In this document: piece after piece, positions 35,973-46,080 of the stretch
How positions within the stretch are numbered: position 1 is the first letter of the stretch
Layout: each line of letters begins with the position of its first letter
NCBI GenBank assembly: GCA_026168455.1
Contig: CM047431.1
Span: 42,496,253 to 42,560,252, forward strand
Reading direction: 5' to 3'
From: Theocolax elegans
Taxonomy: Eukaryota > Arthropoda > Insecta > Hymenoptera > Cerocephalidae
Length of the DNA: 64,000 bases
The notes under the pieces: model-generated
What the model was told of the DNA's origin: nothing
The model's input: the letters and a program-made list of their open reading frames with translations, nothing else
Databases searched by the model: none
Program-made: the position numbers and the translations under genes

Positions 35973-38900
35973 TCATTGGACGGAGACATTATCGATTGGA
36001 GATCGATATTTTTTCAAGTTGTATCTATTATATGTACCAATTTCAACATTAGGATTATTTGGTTCGACTAAAACGAATGCATTTTTTCCGATTATTCGAG
36101 AAATTTCGTACGGTCCCTCATAAAGGTGAAAAAACTTTCTTGTCACTTTATCTATGGCATTGGAAAGGTGCCTAACGCGAAGCAAAACTAGATCTCCAGT
36201 TTTCAATTCTACTGTAGATATTTTTTGACTTTTTCCTCTCCTTTTAAAACTTTTTTCAATATTTTGTCTAGCCAGTGTAATTATATATTTATGATCAATT
36301 GAACGTTTTTCTGGAAATTCAACAAATTTTTCTATTTCGTCTTGAATACATTTACCATAATGAAGTTCATAAGGAGTAAAAGAGGTGCTGAAATGCGTCG
36401 TTATATTCAACAATTCTTCGATACGCTTTAAATAATCTGCCCATGAAGTGTGCTTCGTACAGAATGTTCTACACAAACGACCAATCTCACGCATCACTCT
36501 TTCTGAGGGATTGGATTGAGGATGACGGATACTACTGTACAATACTTTAATTCCTTCACTCTCCAATCGCAACCTCCACTTTGGCGAAGCAAATTGAGAC
36601 CCATTATCACTAAGTATTCGAGAAAATTTACCACACTCTGGTATATAATTATCAAAAATACGCTTTAAAGCTGTTATCGTTGTTGCTTTTTTTAACGGAT
36701 ACAATTTTACTAATTTGGAAAAAGAATCCAATATCACAAAAACATATTCCACACCCCCCCGGGCGCGAGGGAGGGGGCCATAAAAATCACATAATACAAA
36801 CTCGTTTGGACGATCCGCAGCAACAAGCTGAAATTCACCCTCCATCGCGACCGAAATATGTTTGACTCTCTGGCACAAATCACAAGACAAAACAACTCTC
36901 TTTGTATCAGCCTGCATATGTCTCCAACAGTAATATCTTTTTATATATTCTATAGTTTTAAATACGCCTGGGTGTCCTAATTTTTCATGAATCTGAACAA
37001 TCAATCTAATTTTTATGCTCTCTGGAACTACTATACACCAATTTTGAAAATTTTTATTTTTACAAAATAATATGTCTTTATATATTTGGTAATATTTTGC
37101 AATTTTCTCATCATTTAATGTCTCTATTATTTTTTTAATTTTAGGATCCTCTTTTTGTTTTTCTGATAGATTTTTTATTAATGATTTTATTGAAGTGTCA
37201 TTTTTTATTTCCATTAAAGTTAGTGAATTAATCTCGTCTTTTGTTTCATTTGTTATAAAATATTTATTTAAATTCGCCATTAATAAACTATCCGATTGTT
37301 GTTCATAAAATCTTTTTTCGGGGTTCCTACTAAAAAAATCAGCCACTGTATTATGAATTCCACGACAATAAGAGACTGAGAAGGAGAACTGTTGAAGCAA
37401 AAGGCTCCATCGAATTAATCGACTATTATGATACAATGTTGAGCCCAAAAAAATCAAACCTCTGTGATCTGTTATAATCTCAAAATGAACTCCAATTAAA
37501 TAATATTTTAACTTTAAAACTGTATAAATAATGGCTAATAGCTCCTTCTCAGTCGTTGTATAATTTATTTCACAAGTAGTTAGGCACCGACTTACAATAG
37601 AAATAATCCTATGGTCGTCATTTTCATCTTTTTGATAAATTATACCCGCGATACCTAAATCACTCGCATCAGTTTGGACGAAAAATTTTGAATCTGGCAT
37701 TATATGACTTAAACATATGGAATTCATAAATTCATTTTTTAATTCTCTAAATTTTTTGGAATATTCGGAAGTCCAATGCCAAATGGCATCTTTCTTTAAT
37801 AGGTCCCGAAATTGCGTTACATAATAATTATACCGTGCATTAAAACGACGATAATAATTACACGTGCCTAAAAATTGCTGTAATTGATGTTGGTTTTTTG
37901 GTTCTTCAAAGTTTTTTATAGTGTCTAAATTTTTTGGATCTGGAGTCACACCTTTTGTAGACAAAACAAACCCAAGAAACGATATCTGCGTTTTAAAGAA
38001 TTCGCACTTTCTAATATTTAGAGTACAATTATGTTGATTTAATAGAGCGAACAATTCATCTAAAACTTTTATGTGATCCTCAAAAGTTACGCTCGATATT
38101 AACACGTCATCTATGTAAAATCGCAATTGTTTTAACATTTGTTCACTCCCATTTCTAATCGCATGCTTAAACATTCTTATAAATGCCGCACCCGCAGTTT
38201 TTAAACCGAACGGTACACGACGAAACTGGTACATAGAAAATTCATGTAGAAAAGCAGTAAATTTACGAGAACCCTCGTCCAATTCAATTTGCCAATAGCC
38301 ATTCGTGAAATCTAATTTACTAAAAATGTTAATATTATGAAAATCTTGCATTAATTCGCTAATAATTGGCGGGCTCTCGTGATCCTCTTCAACTACTGAA
38401 TTTAATTGCCGCGCGTCAAGACATATTCTAACATCTCCATCGTTTTTTCTTACAATACGCAATGGGTTACAAAACGGACTGTGTGCCCTCTCTATTATTC
38501 CGGCGTCTATCATTTTTGCGATTTTTTCAGATACCTTATCACGTAGTGCTAACGGCACAGGATATGTTTTTTGAATTTTCGGATTATTATTAGTTTTAAT
38601 TTTATATTGAAAATCGTAAACTGCTTCATTTTTATCAGTGAACAAATTTTTATGCTTTTCTAACACGTCTATAAACTGTTGCTTCTGCTCTTCGTCAAGA
38701 GTCATTAGTTGACACGCGATTGAAGAGAAAACCTCAGATAAATTTGCTTGCTCATTTTTTCTTTGTTCGCACGTTTGTATTCTATTTATTCCCACTTTCA
38801 AATTATCCATTTCCATTTTTTCACCATTTATTAATTCCTCTATCATGTCATCAAAATTATTCTCTTCACATATACTTATTTTATTACTTTGATACACAAT

Positions 38901-39521
38901 TTTTTCATTTCGACTATCATTATCATTATCGATATTCATGTTTATTATATCCTCATTTTTAATAACATATACAAACGTCATATCATCTTTTTTCGATAGC
39001 AAAATTTTATCTGAAGTATTCTCCTCAAATAACTTTAACTCAGGCAAAACAACAATATTTTCAATCAGTATTTCTTTTGTTTCATAATTTATTTGTATTT
39101 TATTTTTTAAATGCCAATCATTTCCTAATATTACATCGGTTGACAAATACGGAACGACTAGAAACGTGTGAGTGTTTTTATACTTGTTTATTTCAAATTC
39201 TAAGCAGACTTGTTTTCTAATTGACGTACTCTTTTTCCCGATCGCAGTTGAAATTAAAATATTTGTTACAGGTAATTCTAATAGCTTCATTTTTTGTTTC
39301 AATTTCTCATAAAAATTATCGGAAATAGCCGTAACCTGGCTTCCCGTATCTATCAAAGCCCATGTAGAAAATCCGTTAAAATTCAATTTTATATGTGGCG
39401 AAGGAGGAATCATAGAAGATTTTTTATTTTTATATGGCGAGTCCTTTTTATTTTGTATTCCGATTGATAAATCTTCGCTTATATTATATTCTTGCTGACA
39501 CGTCGACGGACTACATCTCAA
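35973..39521 (-). CDS. Gypsy Pol: protease, RT, RNase H, integrase (intact)
   Basis: Pol polyprotein. Counting the TTG codon at 39521 as residue 1, the order is: aspartic protease DTGS at 58-61; reverse transcriptase with Asp404 and YIDD at 469-472; RNase H with Asp618, Glu660, Asp685 and Asp728; integrase zinc site His845/His850 with Cys880/Cys883; integrase catalytic Asp912, Asp972 and Glu1007. No chromodomain is evident. No ATG marks the beginning. The frame is open leftward only to 39545 and is entered by a -1 shift from gag at 39536-39542, so 39521 is not a true start. The first in-frame Met is near residue 47, already close to the protease. No stop or broken catalytic motif was seen. 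Confidence 0.93.
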   Translation of the reverse strand: MRCSPSTCQQEYNISEDLSIGIQNKKDSPYKNKKSSMIPPSPHIKLNFNGFSTWALIDTGSQVTAISDNFYEKLKQKMKLLELPVTNILISTAIGKKSTSIRKQVCLEFEINKYKNTHTFLVVPYLSTDVILGNDWHLKNKIQINYETKEILIENIVVLPELKLFEENTSDKILLSKKDDMTFVYVIKNEDIINMNIDNDNDSRNEKIVYQSNKISICEENNFDDMIEELINGEKMEMDNLKVGINRIQTCEQRKNEQANLSEVFSSIACQLMTLDEEQKQQFIDVLEKHKNLFTDKNEAVYDFQYKIKTNNNPKIQKTYPVPLALRDKVSEKIAKMIDAGIIERAHSPFCNPLRIVRKNDGDVRICLDARQLNSVVEEDHESPPIISELMQDFHNINIFSKLDFTNGYWQIELDEGSRKFTAFLHEFSMYQFRRVPFGLKTAGAAFIRMFKHAIRNGSEQMLKQLRFYIDDVLISSVTFEDHIKVLDELFALLNQHNCTLNIRKCEFFKTQISFLGFVLSTKGVTPDPKNLDTIKNFEEPKNQHQLQQFLGTCNYYRRFNARYNYYVTQFRDLLKKDAIWHWTSEYSKKFRELKNEFMNSICLSHIMPDSKFFVQTDASDLGIAGIIYQKDENDDHRIISIVSRCLTTCEINYTTTEKELLAIIYTVLKLKYYLIGVHFEIITDHRGLIFLGSTLYHNSRLIRWSLLLQQFSFSVSYCRGIHNTVADFFSRNPEKRFYEQQSDSLLMANLNKYFITNETKDEINSLTLMEIKNDTSIKSLIKNLSEKQKEDPKIKKIIETLNDEKIAKYYQIYKDILFCKNKNFQNWCIVVPESIKIRLIVQIHEKLGHPGVFKTIEYIKRYYCWRHMQADTKRVVLSCDLCQRVKHISVAMEGEFQLVAADRPNEFVLCDFYGPLPRARGGVEYVFVILDSFSKLVKLYPLKKATTITALKRIFDNYIPECGKFSRILSDNGSQFASPKWRLRLESEGIKVLYSSIRHPQSNPSERVMREIGRLCRTFCTKHTSWADYLKRIEELLNITTHFSTSFTPYELHYGKCIQDEIEKFVEFPEKRSIDHKYIITLARQNIEKSFKRRGKSQKISTVELKTGDLVLLRVRHLSNAIDKVTRKFFHLYEGPYEISRIIGKNAFVLVEPNNPNVEIGTYNRYNLKKYRSPIDNVSVQ

Positions 39522-39528
39522 CGTGTCA
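39496..39528 (-). promoter_or_regulatory. Stem-loop downstream of the gag-pol slip site
   Basis: On the minus strand TGACACGT (39528-39521) pairs perfectly with ACGTGTCA (39503-39496) across a 17-nt loop. It starts 7 nt after the slippery heptamer, within the 5-9 nt spacing usual for frameshift-stimulating structures. Pairing is read directly; function is inferred. Confidence 0.7.
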
Positions 39529-39532
39529 AGAT

Positions 39533-40828
39533 CTAGTTTAAATGATTATTTGCCGTATTAGTCACTTGATTCGCATTCTGATTTGAATCGCCTTGAAAAA
39601 CGGGAGGTGGAAAACGCGTATCCGGTAATGTCGAAGTTAACTCAGCGTTATTTTCATTTTGTCGCGAGTTCGAATTATTTTGATTATTTCTATTATAATA
39701 TCCGTTGTAATATCTAGCATTATTATGGTAACGATTTTGACCGCGTCCAAAATTTTGTCTACCTCGAAAATTACGTCTATTGTTATTGAATCTGTTATTG
39801 TTTTCCCCTTGTACATTCATGTACCTCATACGCGCTTCTTGCGACTCTCTATTAGATGGTTCATTGTTTTGATTTTTCTTTTCAAATTCACGCGAATTAT
39901 TAAAACCTATTGTATCTAATTGTGCCAGAGATTGTCCTATCAAACTCGTATTTTCGTAATCAACCATAGCCAACGATCTTTTCACCCAAAACGGAAATTG
40001 TTGCAAAATTGTAAAATTTTTCTCGAATTCACTTAGCTTCGGTAAAATGTAATTAGACTCCTTTAACTGTTTAAAATAATATGTTTGAAAACTACCATCG
40101 CTTTCTTTATATTTTTGACACGCCCATCTATTTTTTACTTTAACTTGTATTGGTACGGTATAAAATTCTTTTAAAAAAACAGATTTAAATTGATCATAAT
40201 TTTCAAATGGTTCCTGCAAATCCATCCAACAACGCGCCTTTCCTTCCAATGCCACTTCAACAATAGTAATTTTTTTTTCATTTTTTATATTTTTTGCCTT
40301 AAAAAATCTCTCGATATCGTTTAAAAATGCCAAAGGGTTTACCGATATCTCGTCAGAAAACTTAGGAATTTTGACATCCAAATGAGAAATATTTATATTA
40401 CCTATGATTTCACAAATGTCGACAGTCGTTGTATTCTCCACCCGCTGTGAGTGACTCACAGGCTGCTCTGTTGAAGTAAGATGAGAAGCGGTACCTTGAT
40501 TTGCCCTCAAACTATCAATTTCTTTTCGCTGATTTTCGATTAATGTTCGCATTTGTTGTATCTCGCTTATTCCGCTTTGCAGCCTTTTGCGATCGTCCTC
40601 CAAACTCGCTTTCATTCGCTCCAAATTTTCTCTCTCTTGCGACAATTGCCGTCGCTCTGTTTGTAATTGTTGATCGGATTCAGACTTAGAAGCCATGTCG
40701 GATTGGTCGTCTCTCGGTACAAACATCAGCTTTCTCGATTTTTTCGCTTTAGGATTATTTATAAAGTTACTAACAATTTTTTTTGATTGCCTACCTGATC
40801 TTGTTAAATAAACCCCGCTATCTTCCAT
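39533..40828 (-). CDS. Gypsy Gag (431 aa, intact)
   Basis: Structural polyprotein that forms the particle around the element RNA. Visible parts: basic N-terminus (about 10-35); a charged coiled coil rich in Gln, Glu and Arg (about 50-110); a retrotransposon-Gag-type helical domain (about 150-290, with the WMDLQ and FLKEFY region at 201-223); and an Asn/Arg/Gly-rich tail (about 340-395) with RGR and GRG motifs and many Tyr. No CCHC zinc knuckle is present, so the basic tail is the likely RNA-binding part (inference). ATG at 40828-40826 is the first Met of the open frame, 109 bp inside the 5' LTR. It ends with TAG directly after the slippery heptamer, so most ribosomes should stop here and a minority make Gag-Pol. 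Confidence 0.9.
   Translation of the reverse strand: MEDSGVYLTRSGRQSKKIVSNFINNPKAKKSRKLMFVPRDDQSDMASKSESDQQLQTERRQLSQERENLERMKASLEDDRKRLQSGISEIQQMRTLIENQRKEIDSLRANQGTASHLTSTEQPVSHSQRVENTTTVDICEIIGNINISHLDVKIPKFSDEISVNPLAFLNDIERFFKAKNIKNEKKITIVEVALEGKARCWMDLQEPFENYDQFKSVFLKEFYTVPIQVKVKNRWACQKYKESDGSFQTYYFKQLKESNYILPKLSEFEKNFTILQQFPFWVKRSLAMVDYENTSLIGQSLAQLDTIGFNNSREFEKKNQNNEPSNRESQEARMRYMNVQGENNNRFNNNRRNFRGRQNFGRGQNRYHNNARYYNGYYNRNNQNNSNSRQNENNAELTSTLPDTRFPPPVFQGDSNQNANQVTNTANNHLN
39536..39542 (-). promoter_or_regulatory. Programmed -1 frameshift slippery site (T TTA AAC)
   Basis: The minus strand reads T TTA AAC in the gag frame, immediately followed by the gag TAG stop (39535-39533). Slipping back one base gives TTT AAA CTA, which enters the pol frame. 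The pol frame is closed by TAA at 39548-39546, so the two frames overlap by only 13 nt, and that overlap is essentially the heptamer. The motif fits the X XXY YYZ rule and is among the most efficient known. Confidence 0.88.
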
Positions 40829-40918
40829 ACATTACAATAACAAAACAAATATTATTAGTAGGGTCAAAATTTATTTTTAATACGTAATATTAAAAACATA
40901 AATTTTTTTTTTTTATTA

Positions 40919-40936
40919 TTTGCCCGTTGAGCGCCA
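40919..40936 (-). other. Gypsy primer-binding site
   Basis: The minus strand reads TGGCGCTCAACGGGCAAA, one base inside the 5' LTR. It resembles, without matching exactly, the tRNA-Lys-type site TGGCGCCCAACG. Position and TGG start support the call; the tRNA is unproven. Confidence 0.65.
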
Positions 40937-40937
40937 A

Positions 40938-41530
40938 TGTAAAATTTTATCTCTTTATTATTATAAATGTATGGGTGCAGAGGGGATAATCAAACAAGAT
41001 GACAATTATTAATCTAATTCAGGTTATTGCGCAATTTGTTTATTTATGACTACAATTCGTAATTCTAAAAATAACAACTCATTAGCTATTTACATTTAAC
41101 ACAGAAAGATTTTAAGCTTTTAGCGAATGGTAAAGATAACATAAGCCTTCCATTGAATACTAGTCTTAATTTTCGATCGAAGTCAAGTACAACTTATCTT
41201 TTGTTTATGAGGAGGAGAAGTGATGGCTCAATCACTCGGCCCGCAATGACCACCTGCTAGCTCCAAACGTAGACGGATTCAATCGATGTCAGTTGGTTGA
41301 TGCCTTCGAGATATTCGGTGTACTCGTTGCCTTGGCCAGTGTTGATCAGGTGTTATTCCTTTGGCGGTCGCCGAGTGAAGAGAGCGAGTTCTCTCTCGTA
41401 CTTTACTCGATACCTCGCATTAATATATAATTACAGCGCTAATGTCGCTTTTATATTGTGATGCGCAGTGAGGCTTGACGAGCTGTATGTTAAACAGCGA
41501 AGCGCTAAATATAAACGCAAAATCGCTACA
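40938..41530 (-). repeat. Gypsy 5' LTR
   Basis: 593-bp copy of 34731-35323 driving minus-strand transcription. It has the same TG...CA ends and is followed by the second ATTT. Confidence 0.95.
41448..41455 (-). promoter_or_regulatory. TATA box in the Gypsy 5' LTR
   Basis: The minus strand reads TATAAAAG about 75 bp from the LTR 5' end, in a position that suits U3. Transcription would start roughly 25-30 bp downstream, near 41420. The start is inferred. Confidence 0.55.
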
Positions 41531-41534
41531 ATTT
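41531..41534. repeat. Gypsy target-site duplication, right copy (ATTT)
   Basis: Abuts the LTR CA end and matches 34727-34730. Confidence 0.75.
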
Positions 41535-41639
41535 TTATCGAAATACGGTCAATGACAATTAACGAGGTTTCGATTCGTAATTAGATAGCGAATCACGTAG
41601 AGACAAACCTGCGTAATATTAACATACAAATTCACAAGG

Positions 41640-42031
41640 AGTCACACGTAGACGATGAACACGTGTGCAAGCGATATTGGAGAATCCGGGTGGGTGCCGG
41701 GGCGGGGAGGGTGTCGGGGGGTGCTGCCGGCTCCCGCAAATTTGTCACTTTATACCGCGGCTCTTCATGCATTATGCATGCGATGCCCGATGCATTTTTT
41801 ACGCCGCGGCGAATCCGCCGTTTCGAACCGGAGGAGGACGAGGAGGAGGAGGGGGAGGTGGAGGAGGGCACATTTTTCGCGTGCGTGTGCGCCTCCGAAC
41901 CTGATGTAGACGAGGGACGCGGCCCGCGTATCGAGCTTCGATTTCCTCTCGCATTTTTGTCGGTGATCCTCTCCCGCCCCGAGCCCAAGGGGAAACTATA
42001 CCATGGAAATGAGCTCAAACGGGACTTGCTC

Positions 42032-42068
<37 letters not shown>

Positions 42069-42100
42069 ATCTTTTGTCTTGTGCGATTTTAAACTCCTGA
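41640..42100. other. GC-rich island with GGA-rich and (CT)n tracts
   Basis: The most GC-rich patch of the window. It has a G-rich block near 41685-41725, a GGAGGAGGA-type run at about 41830-41870 and a (CT)n microsatellite at 42036-42065. Open frames occur in most phases on both strands (up to 145 codons each way), which shows composition rather than coding. It could be a regulatory island. Confidence 0.4.
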
Positions 42101-44790
42101 TTATTTCGATTTATACTTCGGATTGCGAATAAGAACGGACTACTCTCGAGTAGAACTCGAGATCGTGAGTTGATCGTTCCATCCTGATTTGGTAACCGTG
42201 TAATAGGTTATATAATTATTGCTTCTTCGTAGAGGAAGCTATGTAATAGTAAAATTTTGTCGACTCGCTAAAAACATGTTATAAGTATGTTATAACATGT
42301 CAGTAGTTGAAATCACGTGTTTTTAAAAAATGTCTTTATGGATGTGTGTGTACATATATACCGCCGTATTTTCAAAACTACTCGGTTAATATCAACCAGC
42401 TTGCGTGCGTGCGTAGCTTACTTTTCAGTTTCCAAATCCCGCAAAAGACTTTGGTTACTTATCCCCCAAATAGTTATTGTATTAAAAACAATTTTTAATT
42501 TTCGAAAAATTAATTTTTCAAAAATTTTTGTATTATTAATTTTTTTTAATTGAACCAAATGTACTTTATAGATAATAAAAATATATATCCGCTCGATTTT
42601 GGTTTGACAAATTATTTCTATTAGTTTTTTTGTCATTATAAAAGTATTTTTTGATATTTTGATTTCTATTTGTTTTTCAGCTCAAAAGATCTATTATCTA
42701 AATTATTAATCTTAAAAGAAAAATAGCGCTACAAAAATATTTTTTGAAAAAAACCGTACCTATATTGTTAATTGAAAAATTACATATTTACTTGAGGAAA
42801 ATTGGTAATAGGTGCATCCGAGTAAGAAATGAAGGATCTAACCTCAAACCACATTTTGGCACAGTCAATAGTTTGTAAATACTCGTTAATCGCACACACC
42901 GATTCCAAAAATTATAGCCAATGGCAATAAATTCAAAGAGGCTCGTGAACAACTTTTGAACGTGAAATCGTAGTAAAAATTGGCCCAATTAGAATGCAGA
43001 ATTGATTAACTGTAAAATTTGTCAAAGATATGTTCATTAAATTCTTAATTTCGATACAATAAAACCCATTATATATATATGAACACGATATAAATCCAAC
43101 CAACGAAATTTTAGTAAATATCCAGTCGGTATATTTCTGACCAAATGAGAAATGAAGGTATACAATCGTTGAACGATAAATAAATCATCCACCCCTCTCA
43201 ATACCAATAAAACTTGTAACTCACTAATAGGAACGAAAGCTAACAACATATACCTTCTATATTAACTTCCCCATCGGCTTAATTAAAGACGTATAATTCA
43301 TACACTTATAAATAAGTTCGAAGGTATACCCTCATATATACCTTTTTGTATGGCACTCGAAAAAAAGTAGTATTCGAACTAGGAATATTTCTTTGACTTC
43401 TTGGGGTCGATGTAAGTATCTGTGTGTGTGTGTGTATGTTTTTTTGGTGGGTACTATTACGTACTCTCGAACTAAGAAGCTGTGTAAGGCCGAGGATCCT
43501 GAATAAATCGAAGCGGCAAGAAGTTTCTCCAACTCGAATGGCATGCCTCGTCGAATTTATCAATTTTTCATGACCTCGTTCAGAATGTCCCGGGGAACTC
43601 GAATTCTCTTCCCGTTCATCATTATTTTAGGACGATTTCCACTGTTTGGAACTTCCGTGTTTCACTCCCTCGGTACATATAAGGGAAATCCTCGTATCCT
43701 TTTTTTCACGCTTCATTGCTGGTTTAATGTAATCATTAGTATTTATCCAAAATAAATATAGGCGTCTTACTTTTTTTCGCCTAACTCAAATTGTCATTGA
43801 CTTAACAACTTACACTCTAATCCCTTAAATATAAAAATTGATTCGAGAATTGACAAATTTAGATTTTTAGAGGTGTACAACGTGACATTTGAACGTTTTG
43901 AAAGTGTCAATAAAATTATTGGTAAACTAATACACAATATTAAAAAATTAACGTAAATTTCCATATGAATAACAAATTTCTATATTTATTATACGTATGA
44001 TTTATTAATGGATGTTATTGTTCTTTTATGTTTCGATATTAACATTCATTTAGTATTTTAGAAGGAATTATTTCTAAAATTAAATTGTTTTAATTACAAA
44101 ATCTATTGCATACATTATTAAAGAAATTGCCTAAAACATTGCTCCTTTCAAAAGTGTAATATTCGCATTTTACGCATTCTACCGTCAATATTAACACTTT
44201 GGATTTTAGAGTGTAATATAATCCTTTGAACATTTGATTTATAAGTCGTCAATTCTCTATTTAAACATCGACTCGGTTTTCCTTTGTATACAATTTAGCG
44301 GTGCGCTATACATTATTTTTATCTTCGAGGAATAGCTCTACAGTAATTACAGGCCACTAAAGACGAGTAATCCGAAGATTGTAGCGAAACATTTTTCGAT
44401 TAATCGAGCGATAATATGCACGCGACGACAACTACTCGTTGTGAAAATGTGTGTGTATACACCGAATGCTCGATCGGTAAAAAGGAAGCATGGATATACA
44501 CGTCTAAACGAGTATGAAAGTAGAGGCCTCGTAAAAGAAAAAACAAAGGTAGAAAATTATAATGAAATGTCTTATCAGGTTAATTAATAACCAAATGAAA
44601 GAGGCTGAATAATCAGGATAGGAAGGATCACGATAGACAAATAGAACAATGCTCAAGCAGTTATTACCGTCGATATAAGAGGAAGGCAATTTTCATAATA
44701 ACATATAAGTGAGCATTCGAAGAAACGAGACAAACCGTATCGTCGAATCTCGGTAGTCATGCGAATAACGTCTTAGAGGTCTATTCCAGA
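42101..44790. other. Anonymous AT-rich stretch
   Basis: Includes a (GT)n tract near 43422-43437 and poly-T runs. No supported gene. Confidence 0.5.
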
Positions 44791-46080
44791 TAGCATCTAA
44801 AATGTTATTTGAGCCTTGCCTGTTTTTCCAAGCCGCACTTATGTTTATCCTGAAAATTCCCGGAGGAAATTCTCAAGCAGAAGAAAGACGGAGACGACGC
44901 GGGTATAGGTGGAAGGGGGAGAGGACACCCCCGAAACAGAGGGAAAGCGCGTTCGTGCGCTATACGACGACCTCAATTGCGTTTTCTAGGAGAAAGTTAT
45001 GAGAAAAGTTGTGTCCTTCGGAAGGGTTATATGGGCCACGCGGAAACTTCATACGTATTTCCCCCTCTGACCCTCTTCTTCCCTCCCCTCCTTCGCTCTC
45101 GATTCGACTGCGTACAAAGAGCTTTACCCGGGATACATTCCGCAAAGACAATTTTCGTCGGTTTTATTGCTCTTATATTTATTCCGCGCGACGAAAGTAC
45201 CGACAAATAAGTTTCGATTATTTTTAACCGTTTCTCTACGTGCTTTTAGATTTAGGTTACCGCGATCCTGCTAGGTGGCGTCCCGCGATCTCGCAAACGA
45301 TTGATCAGCGCACTTTAATTCATCGAAAATTTAAAGAAAGAGGATACGAAGGTTTTTTACTTTACTCGTTAACTTATGTTTCGTCGATATTTTAACCAAT
45401 ATTTTTAAACGAAAATTTTTAACAAAGACGAATAAAATACAAATTATACTTAGGATTATTTCCTCGCGTTTCAACAGTTTTAACATTACGCTATTATCTT
45501 GAAGTGTATTTATCGTTATTTTTGTTGTATCCTTTGAATTATATCACCTATATACCGAAATTCACATTATTATATATATATATATGCTAAACCTGATTCA
45601 GTCCTAATAGTCGCCAGAAAACTATTACTGTTTACACTGGAAACAATCATCACTGACGCCGAGTGAATGAAAGAGGAAGAAAAAAAAAAAGCGAGATAAA
45701 AGGAAAAAAGGAAAATGGTGGAAACCTTGAAGCGAGAGAGCGTGAAGCAATTCGTAATTGCAGAATGACACCTTGCAAATTGTCGCGCTTTGGCAATTAA
45801 TGATGAATAAGAGACGAATTTTGAAAGGGAGTAGAGATGCGTCGACGAAGCTTAACTTTGAAATATTTCTGTAGAGCCGAATGAAGAATTCAACGTCGGG
45901 CGAATGGAATAAAGTATGGAAGTTGCGCAAGAACAGAGAAAGCCAGTGTGTGTGCGTCAAGTCGGCAAGTTTTAGCAAGAGAGTTCAAAGGGTGACCCTA
46001 GAACAAACAGAGCCGGATCTAAAAAAAAAAAGTAGAAGACGAAGGGAAGGTTACCAGACGAGCGACACACTTTAAATTGG
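44791..46080. other. Two GC-richer patches with purine-rich tracts
   Basis: Patches at about 44840-45300 and 45640-46080 have purine/pyrimidine-skewed strands, CpG-rich segments, and a (TA)n tract near 45573-45585 between them. Overlapping open frames on both strands have low-complexity composition. I call no gene. Confidence 0.35.

Larger units (their letters stand above)
34731..41530 (-). mobile_element. Complete Gypsy-type LTR retrotransposon (6800 bp)
   Basis: Two 593-bp direct repeats with TG...CA ends (TGTAAAATTT...CGCTACA) flank minus-strand gag and pol. A 4-bp target duplication ATTT brackets it (34727-34730 and 41531-41534), usual for this superfamily. The LTRs lie at a constant 6207-bp offset and look the same throughout the parts I compared. 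Order gag, protease, RT, RNase H, integrase identifies Ty3/Gypsy. No env frame lies between pol and the 3' LTR. Both frames are open, so this is a young, potentially competent copy. Confidence 0.95.

Noticed and set aside
39521..39521. Independent translation start for Gypsy pol
   Set aside because: The codon is TTG, and the frame is entered by the -1 slip site 15-21 nt upstream; no ATG precedes the protease until about residue 47.
41632..42100. 145-codon frames on both strands
   Set aside because: Both strands and several phases are open because of (CT)n and GGA repeats, so this is composition and not coding.
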